Part shown: positions 43,048 through 52,600 of the stretch, one piece after another
How the letters are laid out: every line of letters begins with the position of its first letter
Numbering within the stretch: the first letter of the stretch is position 1
NCBI RefSeq assembly: GCF_003925875.1
Contig: NZ_AP019309.1
Location: 434,001-498,000, forward strand
DNA: 64,000 nt
Source of the DNA: Intestinibaculum porci
GTDB taxonomy: Bacteria > Bacillota_I > Bacilli_A > Erysipelotrichales > Coprobacillaceae
Reading direction: 5' to 3'
Notes under the pieces: generated by a model
Database searches by the model: none
What the model was told of the DNA's origin: nothing
Seen by the model: only the letters and a program-made list of their open reading frames with translations
Position numbers and translations under genes: made by a program

Positions 43048-44472
43048 ATGAACGACCCATTAAAACACAAACTATTTACAATCTATGGGCAAATTCTTCA
43101 TAAGAAAGTGCTCATGGATGCCTGGAAGAGCGTCAAAGCTAATAAGGGCTGTGCAGGCATTGATAAAATGTCGATCAAGAAGTTCTCGGAACATGAGGAT
43201 GAGTATATTGATGAACTCTTAATTGAGCTCAAAAATAAGACTTATAAGCCTTCGCCGGTGAAACGCGTTTATATCAAGAAGAAAAACGGCAAACTCAGAC
43301 CGCTTGGTATACCAACTATCAAAGATAGAATAGTACAGCAGGCCATTGTTATGAGAGTGCAGGGATTCTTTGAGAAGAATGTGTTCCACCAAAATTCATG
43401 CGGGTTCAGACCTGGCATGGGTACGCAAGATGCTATTTACAAAGTAGCCAATAGGCTGAATAAAGGTTTCAAATATATTTATGACTTTGACATCAAAGGG
43501 TTCTTTGACAACATCCCTCATAAGAAATTAATGAAGGTGTTAAATAAGTACATTGCAGATGGAACAGTCCTGGATATCATTTGGAAAAGTCTCAAAGCTG
43601 GGTACATGGAAGATCGCATCAAGTATGAGACTTCAAAAGGTACTGTGCAGGGTGGTGTCATTTCACCGCTATGTGCAAATATTTATCTCAATGAATTGGA
43701 TTGGGAACTGCATAAAGCTGAAATAGAGTCAGTGCGTTATGCCGATGATTCTCTGGCTTTATGTAGAACAAAGGAAGATCTTGAGCGAGCGATACAGGTG
43801 GTACATAGAGTCCTGGATGAGCTTGGTTTAGAACTAGCAGAGGAAAAGACTTATGTTATTGACTTTGACAAGGATGACTTTGATTATCTTGGGTTTACGT
43901 TTGGTCACTGGAGACTAAATAAAAACGGTGAAAGGTATTTCACCTACTCACCTAGTAAAAGTTCTATTAAGAAGTTTAAATCGGACATCAAGGCTAAAAC
44001 ATGTAAAACCTTCTCTCATTCCTTTGAAGAATGGGTCAGCATACTTAATCCGATTCTAAGAGGAAAATTCAATTATCTTCTTATCCCTCATAAAATTCTG
44101 AGAGACTGCAGGGTCTTTGCGGCCAAGGCTGGCAAGGTTTTCCGTGGAAAAGCAATCTTCAAACCAAATTCGTTAGACGGATATGTCAGAGGGCGCTTAA
44201 GAGTTAACTTTGCAAACAGAGGCAAGAAGTCAGCTAAAATCAAAGATGGATTTATGCTCCACGTTAAGTATGGAATAGATTTCTTTGTCTCAACCATAGG
44301 GCTATTCACAGGCGGCCTTGAATTATATTCCTGGTGTCATAAAGACATTACACCTGAAGAATATGTCTCTATCCTCAGAGAGCGCAGGTCTAAATCAAAA
44401 TCCAATTCTCAATTAACCTCTGTGCAATGGGCAAAAAGAAGGGAATTTTGGAACAATGCTTATGCTAAATAG
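43048..44472 (+). CDS. ltrA: Group II intron reverse transcriptase/maturase
   Basis: The 474 residues have RT domains in order: NKGCAGIDKMSIKKF (RT0-1), KLRPLGIPTIKDRIVQQAI (RT2), SCGFRPGMGTQDAI (RT3), YDFDIKGFFDNIPH (RT3-4), GTVQGGVISPLCANIYL (RT4) and YADDSLALC (RT5 catalytic YADD). A maturase/domain X region follows (about 300-420). No HNH endonuclease domain is seen, so retrohoming would use nascent DNA primers. It helps the intron splice and copy itself. AAAGGAGATATGCAAATAAA precedes the ATG. Confidence 0.93.
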   Translation: MNDPLKHKLFTIYGQILHKKVLMDAWKSVKANKGCAGIDKMSIKKFSEHEDEYIDELLIELKNKTYKPSPVKRVYIKKKNGKLRPLGIPTIKDRIVQQAIVMRVQGFFEKNVFHQNSCGFRPGMGTQDAIYKVANRLNKGFKYIYDFDIKGFFDNIPHKKLMKVLNKYIADGTVLDIIWKSLKAGYMEDRIKYETSKGTVQGGVISPLCANIYLNELDWELHKAEIESVRYADDSLALCRTKEDLERAIQVVHRVLDELGLELAEEKTYVIDFDKDDFDYLGFTFGHWRLNKNGERYFTYSPSKSSIKKFKSDIKAKTCKTFSHSFEEWVSILNPILRGKFNYLLIPHKILRDCRVFAAKAGKVFRGKAIFKPNSLDGYVRGRLRVNFANRGKKSAKIKDGFMLHVKYGIDFFVSTIGLFTGGLELYSWCHKDITPEEYVSILRERRSKSKSNSQLTSVQWAKRREFWNNAYAK

Positions 44473-44510
44473 TTTGTTCGTTCTTATGTTTTAATTTGTA
44501 ACAAGTTGGT

Positions 44511-44575
44511 AAGCCGTATGCATTAGTAGTGCACGTACGGTTTGATAAGTTATGTAGATGTGCTCATAACTTATC
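44511..44575 (+). ncRNA. Group II intron domains V and VI
   Basis: Domain V is AGCCGTATGCA / TGCACGTACGGTTT with the catalytic AGC triad and a small bulge. Domain VI is GATAAGTTATG / CATAACTTATC, with a candidate branch-point A in its 3' strand. Confidence 0.85.
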
Positions 44576-44599
44576 TTATGCGGAGAAAAATGTTATGTG
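44570..44599 (+). repeat. Left 30-bp inverted repeat of the RIT-like element
   Basis: It runs CTTATCTTAT then GCGGAGAAAAATGTTATGTG. Its partner is at 48011-48040 (inverted), differing at one base. The first ten bases are also the end of the intron, so the true RIT sequence there may be shorter. Confidence 0.8.
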
Positions 44600-44727
44600 C
44601 TGTTTCATGAAATATATTCGATAAATTCAACATAATTATTTACTTTCAATGCATAATATGTCACTATAGGATTAGAAAAGATGATTTGGTGACTTCCCCT
44701 TGTGAGAGAGAAAGGAGATGTGATTTT

Positions 44728-45978
44728 ATGTTATGCCGTCAAATCATTAATGAAGTTAAAGAACTGATGATTCTTCAGAACTACAGTTATAGAACCATTG
44801 GCGATTATAACAAAATTTGGAATGCTTTAATGAGTTTTAATGCTGATAATAATATTGAAGAATTTAGCTTGGAATCTGCATTTGATTTTCTTGAAAAGCA
44901 TTACAGATATAATGTTTATACTAATAAAATGAGAACTTCTCGAGAGAGAAGAGTTTATCGCGCAATAATAATTTTAGACACATATGATAAAACAAAGACA
45001 CTTCTTCCTAAACATATGTGTATCCATCCAAGTTGCAAATCTCTTCAACTGCTGAATGAACAATTTGAGGATATACTAAAAGATTATTCGGTTCACGTTG
45101 ATTTAAGGTGTCTAAAACATGTTACCAGTGAAAAATACGTTAGCTTTGCAAGACGTTTACTTACTCATTTTCAAAGCCATCACGTGAACGACATCAGCTG
45201 TATTACTATTCAGGACTGTTATAATTACTTTATCTTAAGAGATGATCTTGAAATAAGATCCATGCAAAGATATCTTCTTTATACAAATGATTTCTATTCC
45301 TTTTTATGCGATTCCGGAATGAATGACAATGTTCCAAAAATTTATTTAAAAACTGCAAACCAAGCTGTCACAGATAAAATTCCATCAGCATGGTCTCTGG
45401 AGGAACTCAATCTATTGCTCGGGGCAATAGATCGGAATACCCCAATGGGCAAAAGGCAGTATGCAATGATAATGCTTGCCGCTGTCACTGGTATGCGGAT
45501 TGGTGATATAAAAAAGCTTACGGTTCAAAATTTTGACTGGAAAGAAAATACGGTTTCTTATACTCAGAGTAAGACATGCATACATGTTTGCACGCCTTTA
45601 CCAAAGAATGTAATTGATGCAGTTCTAGATTACCTGCAAAATGGACGACCAAAAAATTTTGAATGCAGCACAGTATTTATCAGGCATAAAGAACCATTTA
45701 CACCATTATCTGGCAGCGATTCACTTTATAGGACAATTGCCGATAATATACATAAAGCCAATATGAAAATTAATGAAAACAGACATTATGGATTTCATTC
45801 ATTGAGGCATACGTGCGCTTCAATACTTCTAGCAGAAGGTGCTCCACTTTCTACTATCGCCAGCATTTTGGGGCATTCCAGTATTGATTCCACAACTGTT
45901 TATCTAAAGATTGATATTAATAAGCTGAGAGAATGTATACTTCCATTATCTTTTGAGGAGGATGATGGTTATGGCTGA
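44728..45978 (+). CDS. Tyrosine recombinase 1 of the trio
   Basis: This 416-residue integrase starts MLCRQIINEVKELMILQNYS after AAAGGAGATGTGATTTT. An N-terminal SAM-like core-binding part is followed by the catalytic domain: Arg in VTGMRIGDIKKL near 257, HSLRHTCAS (HxxR) near 356, LGHSSIDSTTVYLK with His and the nucleophile Tyr. It overlaps recombinase 2 by 8 bases. It is the longest of the three, as the first protein of RIT elements usually is. Confidence 0.92.
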   Translation: MLCRQIINEVKELMILQNYSYRTIGDYNKIWNALMSFNADNNIEEFSLESAFDFLEKHYRYNVYTNKMRTSRERRVYRAIIILDTYDKTKTLLPKHMCIHPSCKSLQLLNEQFEDILKDYSVHVDLRCLKHVTSEKYVSFARRLLTHFQSHHVNDISCITIQDCYNYFILRDDLEIRSMQRYLLYTNDFYSFLCDSGMNDNVPKIYLKTANQAVTDKIPSAWSLEELNLLLGAIDRNTPMGKRQYAMIMLAAVTGMRIGDIKKLTVQNFDWKENTVSYTQSKTCIHVCTPLPKNVIDAVLDYLQNGRPKNFECSTVFIRHKEPFTPLSGSDSLYRTIADNIHKANMKINENRHYGFHSLRHTCASILLAEGAPLSTIASILGHSSIDSTTVYLKIDINKLRECILPLSFEEDDGYG

Positions 45979-46948
45979 TAAAATTTTCAAAAGTATATTT
46001 AAGACGGAATTTTATGAAATTCTAAAGCTGAAGCATGAACAGGGATATAAATACGTTACTCAGGAAGATTGTTTACACATGCTTGATGATTATCTTGTTT
46101 CAATTGGCCTGGATAAAAAGGCCATAACTAAGGATATTTGTGAAGACTGGTGTAGAAGACGGAAAGGAGAGTCTCTAGGAACTCAAAAAAAGCGTGTAAC
46201 TGCAATGAGGGAGCTGACCAAACAGCTTAGTGGGAAAGAAATTTCGACTTATTCAATGACCGGCATCCAAGTACGGAATCCGCCAAAATATAGTGCTTAT
46301 ATTTATACTGATCAAGAGATTTTTGATTTCTTTAAAGCTGCCGATTCATGCGTTGCTGGAACAGTTAAATACTACCCGCTGTTTTTTAAAATTCTTTATA
46401 CGAGTGGGCTGAGAGTGTCAGAACTTATAAATCTAAAAATAAGAGACTTTAATTTCACTGAATCATACATAATAATACGAGGCGGGAAAAACAACAAGGA
46501 TAGAGTCGTCCCAGTACATCCAGATCTTACTAAGAGATGCATTGAAATGATTAAAGATGATAATCTCCATGTTTTTTCAAATGATGATGACTACTTATTT
46601 AAAAGAACAGCCACCAAACCTCTATCAGCTGCTTCTCTTTACACTAAATTTAGACAGTATTTAAAAGCAGCCGGAATTAGACATATGGGAAAGGGTCCCC
46701 GCATCTATGATTTTCGTCATACTTATGCAGTCAATGTTCTCAAAATGTGGGTTGATGAAGGTAAGAACCTTTTGAATTATCTCCCTTACCTACAAACAAT
46801 GATGGGGCATAAGACATTTATAGAAACTGCTTATTATTTGAAACTTACTCGTGTAATGTTTCCAACGCTTATGCTTAAGCTGGAAGAGGAATATCCGAAT
46901 CTCATAATAAAGGATGTGATTTCTGAAAATGAAGAAGAATTTTACTGA
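45971..46948 (+). CDS. Tyrosine recombinase 2 of the trio
   Basis: This 325-residue protein starts MADKIFKSIFKTEF after GAGGAGGATGATGGTT. Catalytic marks: Arg in YTSGLRVSELINL, YDFRHTYAVN (HxxR replaced as RHT with the upstream Asp-Phe), MMGHKTFIETAYYLKL with His and Tyr. The insert between RHTYAV and MMGHK is longer than usual. It overlaps recombinase 3 by 20 bases, so the three are made together. Confidence 0.9.
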   Translation: MADKIFKSIFKTEFYEILKLKHEQGYKYVTQEDCLHMLDDYLVSIGLDKKAITKDICEDWCRRRKGESLGTQKKRVTAMRELTKQLSGKEISTYSMTGIQVRNPPKYSAYIYTDQEIFDFFKAADSCVAGTVKYYPLFFKILYTSGLRVSELINLKIRDFNFTESYIIIRGGKNNKDRVVPVHPDLTKRCIEMIKDDNLHVFSNDDDYLFKRTATKPLSAASLYTKFRQYLKAAGIRHMGKGPRIYDFRHTYAVNVLKMWVDEGKNLLNYLPYLQTMMGHKTFIETAYYLKLTRVMFPTLMLKLEEEYPNLIIKDVISENEEEFY

Positions 46949-47948
46949 TTTTGCAATATGCTTAACCAAATTCCTTACTGATTACCTTCCTCATCAGCGT
47001 GGCTATCTTCCTAACACTGTAGTTAGCTATAAAGATGCAATGAAAATATTTCTTGTTTTTCTTAGTGAAAATGGTACCGATATTAACTCATTCGTAATAA
47101 GTGATTTCAATCGTGATATTGTTATGGAGTTTCTTAAAGAATTGAGAAAAAAGAATAATTCATTAAGAACTGCTAACCATCGCCTTTCCGTTCTGAAAGA
47201 GTTTGCAAAATTCTGCCAAATTGAATCACCTGAAAACATGGCTACTCTTCAAGGTATAATTAACATCAAATCTATGAGAGAGAAAAGTAAGGAAGTTGGC
47301 TTTCTCAGCCAGGAAAATATGAGTCGGCTAATCAATAAGCCAGATATTAGAAGTAGGAATGGTCTACGGCATAAGGCAATCCTCTGTTTTCTTTATGATA
47401 CCGCTGCACGAGTTTCAGAAGCTTGCAACATAAGAGTAAGAGATATTTCATTTGGAACAGCTCCCACGGTAAAGATTTATGGTAAAGGGAACAAGATTAG
47501 AATAATTCCAATGTCTGAGAATATTCAGCCACTTCTAAAATCATATATAAAGAAATTTGATAGAAAGTCTGATGATTACCTGTTTGTCAATAAACAAAAT
47601 GATCAGATTACAAGAAGCGGCATAGAATACATTATAGATAAATATGTTGAACTGATATGCCTCAAAGATCCGTTTTTTTGCTCGAAGGTAAGCCCACATA
47701 TGTTTAGACACAGTCGAGCGGTTCATATGGTAGATGCAGAAATTCCCATTGCATACATTAGAGACTTTTTAGGGCATGAGAATATTTCAACCACAATGAT
47801 CTATGCGAAGGTAAGCTTAAAAACTAAAAAGAAGGAAATATCAAAAATTAGTAATTTGATTGACTCAGAAAGCAAATATATGCCACAACTGGCTGAAGAA
47901 AATGATCTTTTGAAGTTTCTTTCAAACTTTAAAGTTCAAGATCTATAA
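46929..47948 (+). CDS. Tyrosine recombinase 3 of the trio
   Basis: This 339-residue XerC/D-like recombinase has Arg in YDTAARVSEACNIRV, PHMFRHSRAVHM near 257 (HxxR), FLGHENISTTMIYAKV with His and the nucleophile Tyr. The N-terminal core-binding domain (about 1-110) is present. All catalytic residues are visible, so the trio looks functional. It ends 63 bases before the right inverted repeat. Confidence 0.92.
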   Translation: MKKNFTDFAICLTKFLTDYLPHQRGYLPNTVVSYKDAMKIFLVFLSENGTDINSFVISDFNRDIVMEFLKELRKKNNSLRTANHRLSVLKEFAKFCQIESPENMATLQGIINIKSMREKSKEVGFLSQENMSRLINKPDIRSRNGLRHKAILCFLYDTAARVSEACNIRVRDISFGTAPTVKIYGKGNKIRIIPMSENIQPLLKSYIKKFDRKSDDYLFVNKQNDQITRSGIEYIIDKYVELICLKDPFFCSKVSPHMFRHSRAVHMVDAEIPIAYIRDFLGHENISTTMIYAKVSLKTKKKEISKISNLIDSESKYMPQLAEENDLLKFLSNFKVQDL

Positions 47949-47952
47949 ATAT

Positions 47953-48033
47953 TATGCGGAGATTATTTATGGATAAATGCCTAAAATAATACCAAAAAGC
48001 TAATTATATCCACATAACGTTTTTCTCCGCATA
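47953..48033 (+). repeat. Extra copy of the terminal-repeat core forming a long dyad
   Basis: TATGCGGAGA (47953-47962) repeats the core of the left inverted repeat and is complementary to TCTCCGCATA (48024-48033) in the right one. The right end therefore holds an 81-bp stem-loop with a second recombinase-site-like core. Confidence 0.6.
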
Positions 48034-48040
48034 AGATAAG
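48011..48040 (-). repeat. Right 30-bp inverted repeat of the RIT-like element
   Basis: Inverted match to 44570-44599 at 29 of 30 bases (one C/T difference). Confidence 0.85.
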
Positions 48041-48041
48041 G

Positions 48042-48065
48042 GGTCTCTGTAGTAATGCAGAGACC
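48042..48065 (+). repeat. Right terminal hairpin of the RIT-like element
   Basis: GGTCTCTG and CAGAGACC pair around TAGTAATG, one base inside the right 7-bp direct repeat. Confidence 0.7.
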
Positions 48066-48445
48066 TACTTTCTGCCTTTGGTAAGTCCATATATGTGTAG
48101 TTGCCACATTCTTCAGGTGCAGCCCCAGGAATAGGACCTTCCCAATCTCTAACAACTGATAATGCTTCTTTCACATAAGGAATTGCAGCTTCAAAATCAA
48201 GATCCCTGACAATAAGATAGAAACCAGTCATACATCCCATTGGTCCCCAATAGATGACATGACGAGCTATTTCACTGTTTCTAAGCCATGTAGCACCAAT
48301 ATGTTCAATCGTATGAGCAGCCTTTGGGTCCATTGCTGGCTCATTGTTTGGTTCTGTCATTCTCACATCCAAAGTAAGAATATCCCCATCAGTTCTAGAA
48401 ACATAAATACCTTTCTTTAACTGTCTGTGATCAACACTAAAACTC

Positions 48446-48982
48446 TTAATTCTTTCCATAATAATCTTCTCCTAAATCAGGATCATAAATTGGATGACGT
48501 ATTACAGTATGATTCTTCAGGCTTTCCTGAACATCAATAATACGCTGATTAGATGATCCTCTAAATTTTAATGACGCATATTTCAAATCTTCAATAAATG
48601 GTCCATCAACAAGAATATCCATATAGGATAATGCTTCGGGTCTTCTTTCTAAAAGCACTTCCCAAGTATAGGAAGAGTAGACCCATATATCCTTACCTGG
48701 ACAACGTTCACGAATCTGCTTTAACAGATCATCAATAACATCTTTATTTTCAGGACTCATTGGTTCTCCTCCAAGGAGTGTGAAACCTTTGATATGAGGC
48801 TTGTTGATGAGATTTACAAGAGTATCAACTTCATGCTGGGTGAAAGGCTTTCCCTTGTTGAAATCCCATGTCTCTTCATTAAAACAACCAGGACAATGAA
48901 CATGACAGCCTTGTGTATAGAGCGAAACACGTATACCCTCACCATTAGCGACGTCAATCTCCCTGATTTGTGCATAATGCAT
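48446..48982 (-). CDS. NrdG-like radical SAM activating protein (copy 2)
   Basis: This 178-residue protein starts MHYAQIREIDVANGEGIRVSLY after GGGGGGATAAT. It has the CxxxCxxC motif (CHVHCPGC) and LLGGEP near residue 80. It is clearly paralogous to the protein at 21373-21867, with the same position upstream of a luxS. It overlaps luxS copy 2 by 14 bases, a tighter coupling than in copy 1 (66-base gap). Confidence 0.85.
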   Translation of the reverse strand: MHYAQIREIDVANGEGIRVSLYTQGCHVHCPGCFNEETWDFNKGKPFTQHEVDTLVNLINKPHIKGFTLLGGEPMSPENKDVIDDLLKQIRERCPGKDIWVYSSYTWEVLLERRPEALSYMDILVDGPFIEDLKYASLKFRGSSNQRIIDVQESLKNHTVIRHPIYDPDLGEDYYGKN

Positions 48983-49030
48983 ATTATCCCCCCTTACCTT
49001 CATAATGTACTATTCTAGCATTCTTCAAAT

Positions 49031-49060
49031 AAAAAAGAAGAGCAGACACTCTTCTTTTTT
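49031..49060. terminator. Bidirectional-looking terminator
   Basis: AAAAAAGAAGAG pairs with CTCTTCTTTTTT around a 6-base loop. It separates the nrdG-luxS pair from the small membrane gene upstream on the minus strand. Confidence 0.85.
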
Positions 49061-49102
49061 AGATTTTTAAATAAATATGTATGATATACAACATAAATAT
49101 TA

Positions 49103-49354
49103 TCAATCCTTACTTTTCCTTTGATGAAGATAATGATCAATCACAATAGAAACCAAACCAATACTAATGACTACAAGCAAAGAGTAGAGATGATGAAGAT
49201 CATGAAAATGACCTGATATAATATAAATCATTAATCCAGCAAGAATACAACCAAGTATTAACAACAAACCAGTATAGGCAGGCTTTCCAGTCCTATATTC
49301 CTGAGTAATCAGGTCATCTTCTTCTTTTTCATAATAACCATATTTGTTTTTCAT
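49103..49354 (-). CDS. Small two-helix membrane protein
   Basis: This 83-residue protein starts MKNKYGYYEKEEDDLITQEYR after GAAGGTGG. Two hydrophobic segments follow (GLLLILGCILAGLMIYII and LLVVISIGLVSIVIDHYL), separated by a His-rich loop (HFHDLHHLY) that might bind metal. Family not recognised. It is the first gene upstream of the divergent pilus locus. Confidence 0.65.
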   Translation of the reverse strand: MKNKYGYYEKEEDDLITQEYRTGKPAYTGLLLILGCILAGLMIYIISGHFHDLHHLYSLLVVISIGLVSIVIDHYLHQRKSKD

Positions 49355-49390
49355 ACGACCACCTTCACTTAACAATATAGCACTTTTCAT

Positions 49391-49683
49391 AAAAGTGTTA
49401 ATACATATAAAAATATGTTGGTAGTTCTTGAAATATTAAGAAGTTTTAGCATGACATGAAAACATCTTTAACGCCAAGAGAAATAGCAAAACTAAAGTTG
49501 CATATATATATAACAAAAATATAATAATTATTGACATAATGATATGAAATAAATACATATGTAACGTAAGTCTAATAAAAATAATATAAAAAGCAGTTTT
49601 CTTATATGTAAGAGCTTTCTTATGTATAGTATGATGAAACCGCTACAAGCGTGAGGAAATATTTGGGAAAGGGGAATACGAGC
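49391..49683 (+). promoter_or_regulatory. Leader and promoter region of the pilus operon
   Basis: TTGACA (49531-49536), 17 bp, TACATA (49554-49559) is the best promoter. Further on, TTTCTTATATGTA and TTTCTTATGTATA form a near direct repeat (about 49596-49630) that might be an operator. No gene is seen in this stretch. Confidence 0.5.
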
Positions 49684-52600
49684 ATGAAGAAGCAAGTAGG
49701 AAAAATCATTCTTTGCCTACTGACAATCACGATGGTCTTTGTGAATTTCACACTTTCAACAAAGGCTACGGATTATGATTTGTCTCAATATATTTCTCAA
49801 GTTGCATTAGAATATGAAAAGGATGGAAGTTACATAGCTTATGACCAATCAGCTTTAGCCGATCAGACAAAGCTACGCTTTAATATCACGGCAGCACTTC
49901 CTAAGACATCTTTGGACGTTAACAATAGTATTCGTCTGACAATGCCTGATCATCTTGCTCTTGAGGATACTGTTGCACCAGTTAGTGCCATTTATAGTTA
50001 TGCGGGTGAAAGTCATGATTATAGTCGTGATGGACCAATTGGCTCATACACAGTTAAGGATCACCAGATAACGGTGACAATCAATAATCCACAGGATGAT
50101 CCCTTAAATGTATATCTTCAAATCAATACAACTTTAAATCAGCTTACTTTTACAAATAATGAAGTAACGCTAGCATTCAGTGCACCTTCAACAACAATCA
50201 CAATTAAGAAAGCTACAGAAACAACTGAAGCACAAACAAATGAAACACAAACAACACCTAAAACAGTTAAGCGAGCACCATTAAAAGCTAATCCTAACAC
50301 TGATGCTCCTAATAAGATAAGTGGCAATATTGATGACTTAGTCAAGAGTGGCTTATCAGGATCTTATCAATTGGTTGGTAAAACAACAGTGGATAAGAAC
50401 ATTGGTAACATTGGTAGCCCAATCAATATTGATAATGATGTCACAATTGATTTAAATGGGAATAAATTACAACTCTATGATCAAACCTATTTCTATATCA
50501 AATCAGGCAAGCATCTTACCATTATTGATTCACAAGCTGATAATTACAAGCCTACTGCTACTGATGCAGAGGGCGTTGGCAAGCTCAGCAGCCTAACAAC
50601 CGAAAAAGACTCACAAGATAATCGTAATATTCCTAGTATCCTTGATTACTATGTCACAGAACCTAATGTGAATGGTACAACAACGACTGATACCACAAAG
50701 AAATATGAAGTTGTTTTTTCTCATGCCGGACGTATCTATAGTGAAACATCAAGTACTAGTGGAAAAGATAGTACGTTCATGATTGAAAAAGGTGGCACAC
50801 TTGATTTCAAGAGTGGTGTAGCCTACAACACTGGACCTCATGTCGTCGCAACGCATGGTAGTAATGGCTCAGGAACAGGTACATTGAATTTATCAGGTGG
50901 TTATCTCATTGGTAATCGTAATGGTAATGTTATATGGAATAATGCCGGAAACGTTCTAAGTATCAGTGGTGGTGTTATCACAAATGGATGTGCTGAAAAT
51001 GGCGGTGGCGTCTACAATAATGGTACAAACAATGGCGCTACTGGTGGTGGAACCATCAATATGACTGGCGGTATTATTACCGGTAATGAAGCTTATCATG
51101 ATGGTAATGATTCTACAGCTAACCGATTTAGTGGTGGCGGCATTTATATGAAATCAGGAATATTGAATATTTCTGGTGATGCTTACATTACAAATAATAC
51201 AAAATCCTCTGGTAACTCAACTTTTAATCACTACAGCGTTCATGGTGGTGGCGGTGTTGCTGCTGACAATAATTCACAGGTCAATATGTCTGGTGGATAT
51301 GTCACTGGTAACAAATCGAATGAAGCAGGTGGTGGTCTCTATATTGGCTACTATTCACAAGATGGTCTTGCAAAGCTGACATTGACTGGTGGTGTTATTG
51401 CTTCTAATATCGCAGAAACTGGTGAAGGCGGAGGCATAAGAATTGGTGGCTCTGGTCGTGGTGTCATTCGTGCTACATCAAAGGATAATCCTATCTATAT
51501 CACCAACAATACAACCAATACTGGTTCTAAAGAAGGAACAAATGAATCAGGTGGTGACTGGGGTGGTGGAGGTATCTTCATCCAGCAAAATGGTATGTTG
51601 AATATCATGAATGCGATTATCTCTACTAATACAGCTGATGGCTTTGGTGCTGGTGTCAGTGCCTGTCCAACAGGGAACACAAGTATCAATACGGATCAGG
51701 GTGCTGCTATCTATGACAATACAGCTAATGGGAAACACTATTCACGAGGCTCTGGCGCTGGAAGTGAAAAGAAGAACGAAGACTATGTAGCTCATGAATT
51801 CTATAAAAATAATCAACGCACTAATTATCAGGATTATTTCTTAGCCCATGCAGCTAATGTTGGCTCTTATACAATCACGAATGGAATGCTTGGTGGTAGT
51901 GAAGAATACCAAGGAACCTTCGATAATAATAAGTCTTATGAACAACATTATAATGCAGGTGGAGTAGAAGCAAAGTTTATTGGCTTAAGTGCTCATCCTA
52001 GCAACGAAGATGTTGAGAAGGCTTTAGCTATTGCCTCAACATATATTAGTGGTAACCATTCCCATAACCATGGTGGTGGTATTATGACCAATGGTATGTT
52101 GACTTTGGGTGAATCAAATGAGATTTATCCATCATTCCATGTAGAAGCCTATAAAGCCTTTAAGTTAAAATCAGCACTTGATAATACGGCTACAAATCTG
52201 CCAATGGATAACAAACAGTTTAAATTTGCTATCTATAAACATACTGGTGATTCAACAACTCTACCTCAATGGGATGGCAATGAATTTACTGCTGGTTCAG
52301 GCACAAATGAATTTGTTGCCGAAATGGGTAATGAAGATGCAGACAAAGATCAGCTTGGAAGAATATATGCATCAATTCCAAACTTCCTCTATGATAATGC
52401 TGGTGATTATACATTCTATCTTGTAGAAAAAGATTCGGATGATACAAGTATTACTTATGATCATACAATCTACAAGATTCAATTCACGGTTTATGCTTCA
52501 GGTACGAAAATTGTAAACAATGTTGAAACAACAACATATTCAATTAAGGATATAAAAGTAAATCGTATTGTTGATGGAACAAGAACTGAGAATATTAATC

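Larger units (their letters stand above)
42431..44579 (+). mobile_element. Group II intron with reverse-transcriptase ORF
   Basis: The RNA part (42431-43047) has typical domain I-III character, followed by an intron-encoded protein and a clear domain V and VI (44511-44575). The 3' end is put after TTAT (44579). The 5' end is put at GTGCTTTAGCC (42431) because that restores left/right symmetry of the host element; GTGCG at 42395 fits the GUGYG rule better and remains possible. Same orientation as the recombinases, so splicing could restore the RIT leader. Confidence 0.75.
42392..48066 (+). mobile_element. Recombinase-in-trio (RIT-like) element carrying a group II intron, inserted in luxS
   Basis: This 5.67-kb segment is bounded by the ACTTTCT repeats. 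It contains a terminal hairpin at each end, 30-bp inverted repeats just inside (44570-44599 and 48011-48040, 29 of 30 identical) and three overlapping tyrosine recombinases. A ~2.15-kb group II intron separates the left hairpin from the left inverted repeat. Without the intron the element would be about 3.5 kb, with no cargo. Three tandem tyrosine recombinases with palindromic ends is the known RIT layout; Tn554 relatives are an alternative. Confidence 0.8.
48004..48459 (-). pseudogene. luxS: Second luxS, 5' part, interrupted after codon 131
   Basis: The frame gives 151 residues: 131 native LuxS residues, then about 20 from the mobile element (RSLHYYRDPLS...). All active-site parts are kept: HTIEH (His49, Glu52, His53), GPMGCMTGFY and Cys118 in ECGNY. 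Only the last helix, now at 42313-42391, is lost. It may thus still fold poorly or partly. AAATCAGGAGAAGATTATT precedes the ATG, which lies inside the nrdG-like gene by 14 bases. Confidence 0.88.

Noticed and set aside
42428-43060. Minus-strand ORFs of 76 and 126 residues within the intron
   Set aside because: They are antisense to structured intron RNA, have no ribosome-binding site and resemble no family.
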